DNA from: Sphaerolaimus hirsutus
Lineage: Eukaryota > Nematoda > Chromadorea > Monhysterida > Sphaerolaimidae
Direction of reading: 5' to 3'
Assembly (NCBI GenBank): GCA_964036195.1
Contig: OZ038456.1
Span: 4,402,001-4,466,000, forward strand
DNA: 64,000 bases
A model generated the notes under the pieces. That model was given only the letters and a program-made list of their open reading frames with translations, did not search any database and was not told the origin of the DNA. Position 1 is the first letter of the stretch. Each line of letters begins with the position of its first letter. Shown here piece after piece: positions 52,545 to 63,784 of the stretch. The translations under genes were made by a program, and so were the position numbers.

Positions 52545-54768
52545 TCTTGATGTATAATTTATCCATTTTAGAAAGTATTTTTGCATCTGCACCAGTGACT
52601 TCTAATCCATACATACTTTGTGGCTCGACATAGCCCTTGAAGCATATTTTTGCATAGTGCAAGGGCGTAACTGTCTTTTTTGAAGATAAAATGGCTAACG
52701 AGCTGAATTTCAACATTTTAGTGTATGAATCAAGTATATGTTTGTGGAATGGATCATGCTCCGAAGTGATGGTTATGCCGAGGTACTTAGTCTCATCACA
52801 TTCATGTATTTCACCTTTGATTTTTTCTGCTGACCAGCCCAGGGGCCATTTCATCTGCGTTGAATGTTCCCCCCAGCGTAGGACCATAGATTTTGATGTA
52901 TTTATGCTTATGTTCCAGTTCCAGGCCCAGTCACTGAAAAGGTCTAATATTTTCAGCAATCCAAGTTCTGTATTTGACGTCAAACACACATCATCTGCAA
53001 AGAATAATCCAGGGATTTTACTTGTATTTTTATCCAATTTTGCACCTAGTCCTGACTCCTGAAGTATGTGTGCCAAGTCATACATGTAAATGGCGTAGAG
53101 TGTTGGGCTCAAGGCACAACCTTGTGCAACTCCGAATGGGTAATCGAGCTCTTCACTTGTATAGTCAGCATATGTCATTTTTACCTTAATATTTGAGTAG
53201 GCATTAGCAATTGCTGTTACCAGTTTACTTGGTATACCCATATCCATCATTTTTTTCCATAATTTGTCTCTGACAACACGGTCAAATGCCTTCTCCGCAT
53301 CCACAAAGCATGTGTAAAATTTATTTCCATTAGCCTTTGCATAGCTATTGCATGTTTTTAGGATTTGAACATTATCACATGTTCTTCTGTTTGGTCGGAA
53401 ACCCCCTTGCAATTCTGTGAAGACGTTGGCCTCTTCACAAAGTGTTATTAAACGCTTATTTAAAAGTATCATGTATAGCTTCTTAATGTTACATGAGATT
53501 CCTAGGGTTCGGTAGTTTTTCATATTAGATTTTGGACCCTTCTTGTGAAGTAGAACCATTTTGCAAATTTTTGCTTCTTGTGGGATCTCTGATCCATTCA
53601 GCCATGAGTTGTACATCAATCGTAAATTTTCCTTGAATGAGACACTCATGTGTTTAAAGTACTCGTGATGAATGTCAGTAGTCCCCGGTGATTTGTTATT
53701 CTTTAAATGTTTAATCGCATTATCCAGTTCTGCCATTGAGAATTCTGAGGTGGCACCTGTATTGATAAGTACAGACGTGTCTAGTAACTTGTCAACTGTT
53801 GGACATTCTGTGTTCCCTGGGTTCAGTTTCATAACTGTAGCCCAAGCTTTTTTCATTTCTATATTCATTTCAGAGTGAGACTTTATTGGATCACCATTCT
53901 CGTTTTCCATTGTGTGCACTATCCTCGAGTTATTAGTTTTGTTTTTGTTCACGTGTTTATAGATGTGATTAATGTTTTTGTGACTTGATGAAACCAATTT
54001 ATCCATAAGTTTTTCATTTTGTTCCCTTTCTTTACGTTTTTTTACCCGGCGTAATTCAGCTCTAAGTCTTGTTTGATTTTGTTTATGTTGAAGCTTGCCT
54101 GTTTGTTTAAATTTGCGGCGTTCCTTAGCCATACGCCGATGGAGTTTTTGGATTTCTCTGTTAGGCCTATTACCCGGGCCTGTACTTATTTGTTTGCGCC
54201 CAGTTGTTGATTTTATTGCTGCTTCATGAACACTTTTTATCATATCCATGTAATTTGTCACATTCGCATTTTCAGTGCATGTATGAAATACCTCCCATTC
54301 ATTTTGAGTTGGTTTTATTATTTTAGTTTTCGGTTTTATTTTTACTGGGTTTGTGTTGATTTTCATGATTATAGCATGATGGTCTGAAATTAAAGGGCAT
54401 TGTTCACCACAGTCATCTATGCACCCTGTGATGTCAATATCTGAGGAGGAGAAACATAAATCAATTATCGATTCAGCATTTTTCCTTTCAAATGTCCACT
54501 GACCTCTTAAGCGTTCATTTAGCAGGTTTGGTGTGTATTCACACATCCAATCCCTGATTAATTTTCCATTTTCATTTACATCCTGTTTGTTACCTGGTAT
54601 ACCTAACTCATCACATCCAATGTGACCGTTGAAATCCCCTATTAATATTGTTATCTCATTGTTCTGTCTGGATCGCACAAGAAGGTGTCCCAGTGTATCT
54701 AATATATCACTGTTTAGTTTTTGTACTTCCATTGATTTTTTTGCCTTGCTGTTACTTAACTGGCTCAT
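52545..54768 (-). pseudogene. Non-LTR retrotransposon (LINE) ORF2: endonuclease end, reverse transcriptase; cut by the gap
   Basis: On the minus strand a long frame holds the C-terminal half of an apurinic-type endonuclease (LIGDFNGHIG; later the catalytic-type SDHHAI), a basic linker, and a reverse transcriptase with GGFRPNRRTCDN, FVDAEKAFDRV, GVAQGCALSP and the catalytic FADD box. It stays open for about 740 codons to the gap at 52544, so the thumb and the C-terminal part are lost. The first Met at 54768 is not the native start: complement of about 54769-54840, in another frame, reads like the very beginning of an endonuclease domain (LIVNISGVKGK), so the middle of the endonuclease has been deleted. 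RT motifs identify a LINE; the clade is unsure. Confidence 0.88.
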
Positions 54769-54840
54769 GCGTTTTCCCTTTCACGCCCGAGATGTTTACG
54801 ATGAGAAATTTCAGAAATTTGACGTTTATCGATTGTATAC

Positions 54841-55049
54841 AATTTTCAATAATGTGACCTGTGTTGTCTGGCAATTACCGAGTCGGTCAGTGGATCGTTT
54901 TAGTGAATTTGTGTGGTTAAATTTAGTGAAAAAAGTGAATTTTTAGTAAAAAAATTGCGCTGACATTTGTCCTGCAGTATTTGCTAAAATGGCAACAATT
55001 GAACCCGATGGAGCAATGCAGTCGCATATTGCTAGTGTGAAAATGCAGT
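54841..55049. other. Unclassified; possibly LINE 5' flank
   Basis: No frame or repeat recognised. Confidence 0.3.
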
Positions 55050-55955
55050 TACATTAAATACTCTATTAATGCAACTGTCGCATTATTGTTTTCAGCACAT
55101 GTTTGGGGGTCGCACTGTTGGAGGAATCGCATTGATAGAGGGGGTCACATTTTTATTTTGCCTAAACTCAACAGCTCAACTGTTCACATAACTCAAGTGT
55201 GAGCATGAATTTGTAAAGGCTTTATCAAGGTGTAGAATGAAGGAAAGGGAGAAAAATAGCTAAAAGTAGGTTAAAAATAGCTGAAAATATGTATATAAGG
55301 AGAAAATAGCTGAAAATGGGTAGTTAGACACATGAACCAGCGATGTTGGAGGTCCGCAGTTGCATGAGTCGGAACACTAGTTGACTCTGAGTTGACTCTG
55401 AGATGGCATGTCAACTAGCATGTGGAGGCCCATTGGAGGGAATCACATTATACTCACACAACATGCCCAATGGGGTTGCACTATTGGAGGCAGATTCCTG
55501 TTCCATATCTGTGCGTAACGTATCCACATAAATACAGGGTGGCCCACATCAGGCGCGCCGTTTCAATTTGCTGACGTGGGCCTTATGTGGGCCACCCTGA
55601 ACATACACTCAAACCAAGCATGTGCACAAGTAAATAGTGCACGTGCCCTGTTCCACTTGGTTAAAGCAAGAGTCAGAAAAGGTCAAAGAAGATCAGGATG
55701 AACTAATCCTCCATATGTGGCAAAAAAATACTCGTGCACTAATGGAATGCACATGCAGCAATCGCCATGTGTTGAAATCAAAGCCATGAAGTTTTGTCAT
55801 GAAGGTTGAATAACTTACTTGCATAAGCATTTACTTACAGTAAATGTACTTAATGTACAGGGATACATTACGCACAGATACGGAATGGTATCCTCCCCTA
55901 TTGGAGCGGTTCCTTTAATGGAGAGGGGTCATACTAAAAGAGTATTTACAGTATG
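55050..55955. repeat. Possible large foldback element
   Basis: AAATACTCTATTAATGCA near 55055 and ACTAAAAGAGTATTT near 55935 are inverted. Inner words TATCTGTGCGTAACGTATCC (near 55506) and its complement (GGATACATTACGCACAGATA, near 55860) also pair. Blocks such as TGTTGGAGG and TATTGGAGC recur. Limits uncertain. Confidence 0.4.
55535..55599. repeat. Short palindromic element, 65 bp
   Basis: CAGGGTGGCCCACAT at the left and ATGTGGGCCACCCTG at the right. No duplication seen. Confidence 0.75.
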
Positions 55956-56476
55956 ATGATAAATAGTTCACAGTCAACATTGTTTTTTTGCTGTGTGTTT
56001 GTTACACTTTGTTAGGCCTAGCCTTTACACACTAGTTCATTTCTGAATTCATAAAACTTGAAAGGCAGATTTGAGTGTACCATTGTGAATCATTTTGATC
56101 ACCATTAACAGTTGTTGATCCATCCTTTCCACTGAACTAAAATCCATTCAAAGCTCATTTACCAGGGTTTTTTTAAATTTTAGCTGTAGACACTTTCTGT
56201 TTGATATTTTTACAAGTGAGTTTCTCGCTTGTATTTTGTATCACTAGTTGTTTTTTTAATGATCTTGGTTTCTTTTCTTTTCATGTGTTGATGTCATTGA
56301 TTTCAACTCTGCAAAATACTTGATTTCAACTCTGAAAAATATTTGGTTCGGTAGCAGTGGCATCCCACTACTTCTGAATATGCCTCCCTGCACTGCGCAT
56401 TTGCAGATTTATTTCACAGTAAAAAATATCAAAACAGTTGAATGATGATGTCTGTCTGCACGGGTTTGCATACCTA
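55956..56476. other. Unclassified; nothing recognised
   Basis: AT-rich, no frame longer than expected by chance. Confidence 0.3.
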
Positions 56477-56718
56477 CCGTATTTCCTCGAATTACCCCCG
56501 GGGGGTTTATTTTTTCAGAGTGAAAATTTTGAGAGAAAAACGTGAAAAATGCAACAATAACCACCACTTATAAGTTTTTACAGCCTTATATCAGGATGTA
56601 GATGGTATAAACGATGTTCTAACGTAACACAGTAAGTGTTTTGAACATCTGTTATGCATTTCCCGGACCACAAATTCATAGTGCCCATTTTGAGGGGGGG
56701 TATTTCGAGGAAATACGT
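56477..56718. mobile_element. Family A element, TA flanked
   Basis: CCGTATTTCCTCGAATTACC at the left, TTTCGAGGAAATACGT at the right. The interior (TGTTCTAACGTAACACAG) matches the inverted interior of the 19954 copy. Confidence 0.8.
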
Positions 56719-57035
56719 TATATTTATTGAAATATTCGATCACTCTGGATATTTTGCGCTCTCACTCACCACTGAATAAATTTTTGCTAAAAGATCAATG
56801 GATTTGTGAGCTACTCTTTTCTGCGAATATTACGTTTACGTTATGTGTAATTTAAATGATTTAAATAGTGCCCAGTGCGCGCGACATCATGGTTTTTATT
56901 ACTATGTTTAAGTACAGTTGCATAAATAAAATACTTGTCAATTGTAAATACCTATGTACATTTGTGTATTTGTTTTCTGTGTACAATGTAAATTTCCGTT
57001 GACCACCGAACGCATTCCCACTGAGAGGTAGGTAT

Positions 57036-57193
57036 TAGTGGTGGAATGGCGCCATGGCGCTGGCGCACTGATGGCGCCAGCGCCATTGGCGCTTGTCGCC
57101 CTTTTCTGTGGCGCCATGTGGCGCCTGGCGCCATTATTTCTTTTGGCGCACTTGGCGCTTGGCGCCATTTCTCTTCGAACTTTTCCATCACTA
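57036..57193. mobile_element. Family E short element, 158 bp, TSD GTAGGTAT
   Basis: TAGTGGTGG at the left, CCATCACTA at the right, with exact duplications GTAGGTAT (57028-57035 and 57194-57201). The body is GGCGCC words. Confidence 0.9.
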
Positions 57194-57201
57194 GTAGGTA
57201 T

Positions 57202-58486
57202 ACATAACCGCCAGTGGGTTTCGTGAGAGCGAGGGAAAATGTCAATAATTCAGTTTGCATCACGTGGTCAGAGTTCCCAGACTGAAACTTCCCACCTTCA
57301 CCGCAGCTGTTCAATTTCACATAAACATATTTGTCAAATTTAGCATAAACTTTCTTGCGCCAGATGGATTGTACCTATTTATTTTTCTTAAAATCTGTTC
57401 ATTTGAGAGGTGTGGACACATATTTATGATAATTGAGCTCCTACATTACAAAAAGGATTTTTTTTCATGGATTTTAAGTACCAATTTTTGTCAAGTATTG
57501 CATAGTTGACTAAAACGGGATTTTCAGTATCTAACATCAGCCGTTTTGCGTAGCATCTTCCTATCTGAAAACATGGATTGCTCTTTATCGATAAATATTT
57601 ACTTCGTTGTAAATACATATTTTAACGAACATCCTTTATATTAACATTGATCTCGACGATATTCTCAAAATAAAAAATAACTACCTTTTTTATCTTTGCT
57701 CTTTATGCTCTTTTGCTCTTTGCTTTATCTTTTATCTTAATCTTTTTATGTTTTTTCTTTGAAATTCATTAAGCCCGTACTACAGCTCAAACCGATTGCC
57801 TAAAATTATTACATAAAATTATCATATAATGTGAAATTATATTGAATTATTAATAAAATTAATGCTACGTTATGTAAAGTTAAATATGTAACGTAAATGT
57901 CATATAACGGAAAATTTATAACTAATTCATTACCACAAAGATAATGACACGATATTTCGACACAATAAAGATAATTTATTTCACTACCTTACTCTCAAGC
58001 TACAGCACCATATTTTTATACATACTGTTGTAATCAATTTTACGTTTTGTCAAAATTTTGTAATTTTCCATAAAAACTGTAATGCGCTCAGTGATATTTT
58101 TTACACCGTGGCACATAGCTACCGTAACGACTTGATGTGCATGTTTCTAAAATCTAATCTAAACCTTCTATGCTTGTCGGTTGTTTTTCTTATATCCATA
58201 AATGTTTGTATCTGCGTACATATAGGTATTCATATATGGTTTCGTGTATATATTAGATAAATTTTCTGTATTATTTTACATGTAATTAGAATTGAGCATT
58301 GCACCAACGATACATGATACAGACTTCGTTAGTCCATCTACACACTGTCGACCATGTTTTTGTGTTTAATTTCTCATATTCGCTTATCTAGGTACTCACG
58401 TTTCAATTCCCTACGTACAACATTACTGCAACTGAATTCGTGAGTAAATGGCACAATGCAACTGAATTCGGTGGGGAATTGCACGC
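57202..58486. other. Unclassified AT-rich stretch
   Basis: Poly-T and TCTTTATCTTTT runs around 57690-57760; otherwise nothing recognisable. No frame of note. Confidence 0.35.
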
Positions 58487-58690
58487 CAGAGTTGTTAAAA
58501 GTACTCAACTTGAACGCAACTTAAAGTACTGAAGTATACGCAAACGTAAAGTATTTATTTTTTACTCACCCCTTGAGTACAGAAAACGTAAAGTATATAC
58601 TTTTTACTTTTACTCATGAGTGAACGTGAGTAAACGTACTTTTCCCCATGGAAAATATAAACATGAGTATTTTTGAGAAATGTCATCGCA
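58487..58690. repeat. Family C-like left end
   Basis: CAGAGTTGTTAAAAGTACTC followed by AAACGTAAAGTATTTA blocks and ACTCATGAGTGAACG; the right end was not found. Confidence 0.55.
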
Positions 58691-59073
58691 ATTTTCACTC
58701 AAAATCACTAATATTCATAACTTTTCGCATATTTTTGCAAACTTTGGCTATATATGGGCTTCATATATTCATTTTCGACTATTTTCTTCTATTTTAAAGC
58801 ATATTCTCTATTTTTTTCCTTCTATGCCTTCAAAAATCGATATAAAAGACTACCCAAAATTTGACCCAGAATACGTTTTAACAACTATGTTGCTCGCTTG
58901 CGAGCAAATTTTTTGAAAACTACCTACGAAATTACTATTTACATGTGCTATTCCTGGCACGTTTTATGTCTGGCTCGGGGATGGGGGCACCACCCCCCGC
59001 CCCCCCCCTGGGCCACGTCCTTGGATGTAACCCCCATGCCCCAACCCTCAGAGTTGATGCCCTGATGCATATA

Positions 59074-59579
59074 CCGTATTACCTCAAAAAAAATTTTGGG
59101 GTTTATTATTTCACCAGCAAAATTTGAGGGGGGTTAATTCGAGGGGGGTATTATTTCATCAGAAATTTTTGTAAGGATCGTAGTAAACAGTAGGAATTTT
59201 TGTACCCAAAATGGGTAATAAATGTGTCCAAACAGGATATATTTCGACAGAACAATGTAGATACCATATTTCTTCTTATAGAATGGCGCACTTCTATTTT
59301 TTCATCAACTTTTTTACCCGTCCTTCTATTGGAGACACCCTTCTATTAGAGACCTGCCCTTCTATTAGAAGAAATATGGTAGCTACACAAACTAGTCTAT
59401 GTGTAGCTGGAATGCAAATAACCAGTAATAAATACATCATGTAAATACATTGCATACATGATGTACATCATTCTGTAGGGGGTATTTCGAGGGGGGTTAT
59501 TATTTTCCAAGCCTATTTTCAGGGGGAGGGGGCTAATGCGAGGGGGGTAATTCAAAGGGGGTCATTCAAGGTAATACGG
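59074..59579. mobile_element. Family A element in the left palindrome arm, holding family D
   Basis: CCGTATTACCTCAAAAAAAA at the left and CAAGGTAATACGG at the right, between TA dinucleotides (59072-59073 and 59580-59581). The opposite arm lacks it. Confidence 0.85.
59264..59379. mobile_element. Family D element, 116 bp, TA duplication
   Basis: CCATATTTCTTCTTATAG and its complement between TA dinucleotides (59262-59263 and 59380-59381). Same length as the copy at 14969. Confidence 0.88.
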
Positions 59580-59971
59580 TAGAGGTAGTCAAGAATTGTA
59601 AATAACTACCCCCACACTGAATGGGCGTTTAATGCTAGGATTACAATGAGTATCAGCAAATTGTAACATATGTGTGCATGTTGTTTCTCATTTTAAGTTG
59701 CCATCAGATGCTTAGATAAGCGGCTCATTTTGATCTGGTGAGTTAAGAGATAATTTGAGACCATAGAAAAAAATAGGGGGTGGCCAGTGCCGAAAATAGG
59801 GGGTAAATATACCGTCAGTGCCCCCAACCTCAAACCCCAACATACTCGAATGACATCAAAATTGGCCCACATACAACATAATGTGGAGACATGAAAATCT
59901 GGTGGATCCCCCACCCAAAAATCCCACCCCCGATTTTTTATATGGTCTGGATTCGGCACACACATGTGCTT

Positions 59972-60889
59972 CATAGTTGTTAAAGCGTATTTATGTTTAC
60001 TCGATAAATACATACCGTATTTCCTCGAAATACCCCCCCCTCGAAATACCCCCCCCTCAAAATGGACACTATTAACTTATAAACCCCCCCCCCCCTCGAA
60101 ATACCCCCCCCCCAAATTTAGTGTATAGAGAATGTAAATGACAAAGGCTGCGGTTTGTCATCCGGGCAATGCAGAACACACGTTAAAAACGATGACTCTG
60201 TTATGTGAGAACAGTGTTTGTACGTCTACACACTTATAAATGTCTTTAGAGTCTTATAAATGGCGATTTTTGTTGCATTTTTCAACGTCTGCGTACGTTT
60301 CAGACGACATTTCAGTACTGGGATTTCAAAAAATTTCTGGCGAAATAATAAACCCCCCCCCCTCGAAATACCCCCCCCCTCGTTTAACCCCCCCTCAAAA
60401 TTCTCACTCTGAAACAATAAACCCCCCGGGGGTATTTTGAGGAAATACGGTATACTTGAGTACTACGTAAATACATTTACATTTCCTCCTGAAAAAATAC
60501 CAGTACTCACTTACTCTCATACTGTTTGAAAGTATGTGAGTACCAAAAATGCGTTTTAAGGGGAATGTGACATTTTGACAGACAGAGAGTGATAAACAGT
60601 GGATATTTTCCTGAGAAATACTTATCAGGAGAGAAAAAAACACATTTGGTGTATTCCAGAGTAAAAATCGAAAAAATAGTGACTGTTACATTTTATGTGT
60701 GAGAAAATAGCCAGTTTTACATTTTCTGTGAGAAAAATACTAACTTTTAATTTTCTGTGAGAAAATACCCAGTATTTTACTCACGTTTTACAGTGTAAAA
60801 GTAAAAAACGTCCTACTTTACGTTTTCTGTACTCACTGTGAGTAAAATAAAAATACTTTGAAAAAAGTTCAGCACTATTAACAACTCTG
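59972..60889. mobile_element. Family C element, 8-bp TSD ATGTGCTT/GTGTGCTT
   Basis: Termini CATAGTTG and CAACTCTG; flanks 59964-59971 and 60890-60897 match at 7 of 8. TTTACTCGATAAATAC and its relatives form the inverted ends. A family A element (60015-60450) is inside. Confidence 0.8.
60015..60450. mobile_element. Family A element nested in family C, TA duplication
   Basis: CCGTATTTCCTCGAAATACC and its complement between TA dinucleotides. Almost identical in sequence and length (436 against 438) to the copy at 63347-63784, so both are recent. Confidence 0.9.
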
Positions 60890-61200
60890 GTGTGCTTAAC
60901 TCACCAGATCAAAATGAACCACTTATCGAAACATCTGATGACAGCTTAAAATGAGAAACAACACCCATCCTTTTCAATTTTCTGATATAAACACATTTGT
61001 AATCCTAGCTTTAGAACTCTTATTCACTGTGGGGATGCCTAGGTATTTACATATCTTGACTATACAAGCATCAAGGCGCCTAAATAGTATGGGAGGTTGG
61101 GGGTTTCCCCCAAGGATGTAGCCATTTGGGGTGGGCGTGAGGGGGGAGGGGTGGCACCCCCCTCCCTGCCAGACATAAAACGGGACCACCACCCAAAAGT

Positions 61201-61570
61201 GCCACCCCCGACGGTGGAGACCCCCTAGACAACTGCACGTGATGCTTTCACGCCGCTGCAGCTGTAGTTCATGCAGCGGGGCGGCTTGACGCGTCTGTAT
61301 CTAAGGCGATAGTTGATGCGTCAAGAACAAGGGCCATTGCCTGCTTCCTGCTTTAGTGCTTGGGGGCTGATTACGGGCGCGTGCGCGTGCCTTTCTCTGA
61401 TGTTTGTTTACTGATCGATATTTGCCTGGGGTCGATTGAATGGCTGTGGGTTGTTGGAAATTTGAGGAAATTTGAAGAGTTTATTTTTTTGATTTGCGGG
61501 ATGTTTTGATATTTCGATTACATTTCGATGAAAAAAACGAGCGAAAGATTACAGTTGGATGACCTGGGGC
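61201..61570. other. Unclassified, GC-richer
   Basis: Contains GGGCGCGTGCGCGTGC and a local palindrome around GATGCGTCAAG. No frame or splice signals trusted. Confidence 0.3.
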
Positions 61571-61783
61571 CAGTTCCGCAAGTGGAAAAGTTAAGAGTTA
61601 AAACTTAAGAGTTGAGTGAAATGATAAATGATAAGTTAAGAGTAAAGTTAAAAGTTAAGAGTTGAGTAAAATCATTTGTCGTTTTACTCAACTCTTAACT
61701 CTTAACTCTACTCATAACTTGTCATTTGTCATTTTACTCAACTCTTATGTTTTAACTCTTAACTTTTCCACGTGCGGAACTGG
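61571..61783. mobile_element. Family J foldback element
   Basis: CTGGGGCCAGTTCCGCAAGT at the left, GTGCGGAACTGGGGCC at the right, arms of AAGTTAAGAGTTAAAA words. Directly followed by the next copy. Confidence 0.75.
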
Positions 61784-62560
61784 GGCCAGTTCCGCAAGTA
61801 GACAAGTTAAGAGTTAAAAGTTAAGAGTTGAGTTAAAGGTTAAAAGTTGAGACAAAAGTTGAGTTAAAAGTTAAGAGTTGAGTTAAAGGTTAAAAGTTGA
61901 GTCAAAAGTTGAGTTAAAAGTTAAGAGTTGAGTTAAAGGTTAAAAGTTGAGTCAAAAGTTGAGTTAAAAGTTAAGAGTTGAGTTAAAGGTTAAAAGTTGA
62001 GTCAAAAGTTGAGTTAAAAGTTAAGAGTTGAGTTAAAGGTTAAAAGTTGCGTCAAAAGTTGAGTTAAATGTTAAGAGTTGAGTTAAAGGTTAAAAGGTGA
62101 GTTAAAAGTTGATTTAAAAGACAAATGGGTCATTCGTTGCAGAAGCGCGATACGCTGATCTTCGATCATATTTTGTCCCTGCACGGCCATTTTGAAACAA
62201 CGTTCCGCGATTGTTTATTTTTTTAGCGATAATTTTTTTGGATACGTTATTTTCAAATGTGTGCATACAACATTGGCAGCATGCCAGCGAACAGCCGTAT
62301 CAATACCAATTTCACATTTTTATTTTTTTACCATCATTTTCCACTTGTCTCTTAACTCTTAACTCAACTCTTAACTCTTAACTCAACTTTTAAGCTTTAA
62401 CTCAACTCTTAACATTTAACTCAACTTTTAACTAAGCTCTTAAACTTTAACTTTTCTCTTAAACGTTAACTTTACTTTTAACTCGCCATTTGTCATTTTA
62501 CTCAACTCTTAACTTTTAACTCTTAACTTGTCCACTTGCGGAACCGGCACCTGGCCCCTG
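61784..62560. mobile_element. Family J foldback element, long copy with tandem array
   Basis: GGCCAGTTCCGCAAGTAGAC at the left; CTTGCGGAACCGGCACCTGG at the right. The left arm is expanded by a 50-bp tandem repeat (61811-62110). A unique centre lies at 62125-62330; the right arm has the inverted words. Confidence 0.78.
61811..62110. repeat. Tandem repeat, 50-bp unit x 6
   Basis: Units start at 61811, 61861, 61911, 61961, 62011 and 62061; each begins GAGTTAAAAGTTAAGAGTTG. Only a few substitutions separate them. Confidence 0.95.
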
Positions 62561-62854
62561 AGTGCAGTGCACTTTTCTTAATTAAAATAATGTGTGTTTT
62601 TGCACCATGGGTTTTGTCTTTATTCCAAAGCTTTTGACCAAGGTGAAAAATTTTACTTAGCTAAATAAATTTTGACGAAAACCTTCCGGTTAAAGTTACA
62701 TTTTGGAAACTTCCGTTGTGAACATTTTCACACCAGACATAACTAAATCTCAGTAGTTGTTTTTTGCATTCAGACTGTGTCGTAATTTCTGACTGTTTTC
62801 ACGTCTGACGACATTTGGCATAACTGCAGTAACACTTTATTGTTTGTCAAACCA
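62561..62854. other. Unclassified; nothing recognised
   Basis: No frame or repeat seen. Confidence 0.3.
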
Positions 62855-63163
62855 CCGTATTTGCTTGAATAATTCCCCCTGTGAATAACCCCCCCCCCCC
62901 TTGAACAAATCCCTCCTGAAAGATGACTGAGAATAAAACATTTGACCTTGAACCCCCCCCCCCCTTAAGGCATATTATCAATTTGTTACGTCTAATTTGA
63001 ACAGAAATAGCTTGTTTTTGTTAATAAAGCATATTTTCTGGAATTAGTTGATAGAAACAGGCTTGAAAATGTTTACAAGATAATAATTCCTCCCATTGAA
63101 TAATTCCCCCGTTAAATAATTCCCCTTCAAAAAAGTCTGAGGGGAATTATCCAAGCAAATACG
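62855..63163. mobile_element. Family A element (CTTGAATAAT subtype)
   Basis: CCGTATTTGCTTGAATAATT at the left and CCAAGCAAATACG followed by TA at the right. The interior (GAATTAGTTGATAGAAACAGG) matches the copy at 16598. Confidence 0.8.
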
Positions 63164-63229
63164 TAAAATCCGTAAAATACGCGGATCCGTAAAATAAATT
63201 CTTTTCATAAATATGAGAGTGCTCATAGG

Positions 63230-63332
63230 TACGTGTGTCAACAAATTATTTTTACGGAAAACGGAAACTGAAACGGAAAATTTTTTTGCACTTGCCGGAA
63301 AACGGAATGTAAAACGGAAATTTGACACCCTA
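63230..63332. mobile_element. Family I element, minimal 103-bp copy, TSD CTCATAGG
   Basis: TACGTGTGTCAAC at the left, TTTGACACCCTA at the right, exact duplications CTCATAGG (63222-63229 and 63333-63340). The body is AAACGGAAA words. Confidence 0.9.
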
Positions 63333-63346
63333 CTCATAGGTAGGTA

Positions 63347-63784
63347 CCGTATTTCCTCGAAATACCCCCCTCGAAATACCCCCCCCCCCTCGAAATACCC
63401 CCCCTCAAAATGGACACTATGAACTTATAAACCCCCCCCCCTCGAAATACCCCCCCCCAAATTTAGTGTATAGAGAACGTAAATGACAAAGGCTGCGGTT
63501 TGTCATCCGGGCAATGCAGAACACACGTTAAAAACGATGACTCTGTTATGTTAGAACAGTGTTTATACGTCTACACACTTATAAATGTATTTAGAGTCTT
63601 ATAAATGGCGATTTTTCGACGTCTGCGTACGTTTCAGACGACATTTTAGTACTGGGATTTCAAAAAATTTCTGGCGAAATAATAAACCCCCCCCCCTCGA
63701 AGGACCCCCTTCCTCGTTTAACCCCCCCTCAAAATTCTCACTCTGAAAAAATAAACCCCCCGGGGGTATTTCGAGGAAATACGG
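63347..63784. mobile_element. Family A element, TA duplication
   Basis: CCGTATTTCCTCGAAATACC and its complement between TA dinucleotides (63345-63346 and 63785-63786). Near-identical to the copy at 60015. Confidence 0.92.

Larger units (their letters stand above)
58955..61200. repeat. Family S large palindrome with four nested elements
   Basis: The left arm (58955-59755) and right arm (60898-61200, inverted) share CGTTTTATGTCTGGC, the C/G-rich part with CCTTGGATGTAA, GCTAGGATTACAA, TTTCTCATTTTAAG, CATCAGATG and TTTGATCTGGTGAGTTAAG. The left arm carries a family A element (59074-59579) with a family D element inside. The centre carries a family C element (59972-60889) with a family A element inside. 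Confidence 0.75.

Noticed and set aside
52333..52592. Reading frames crossing the N run
   Set aside because: Their length depends on 200 placeholder bases; only the part above 52545 is supported.
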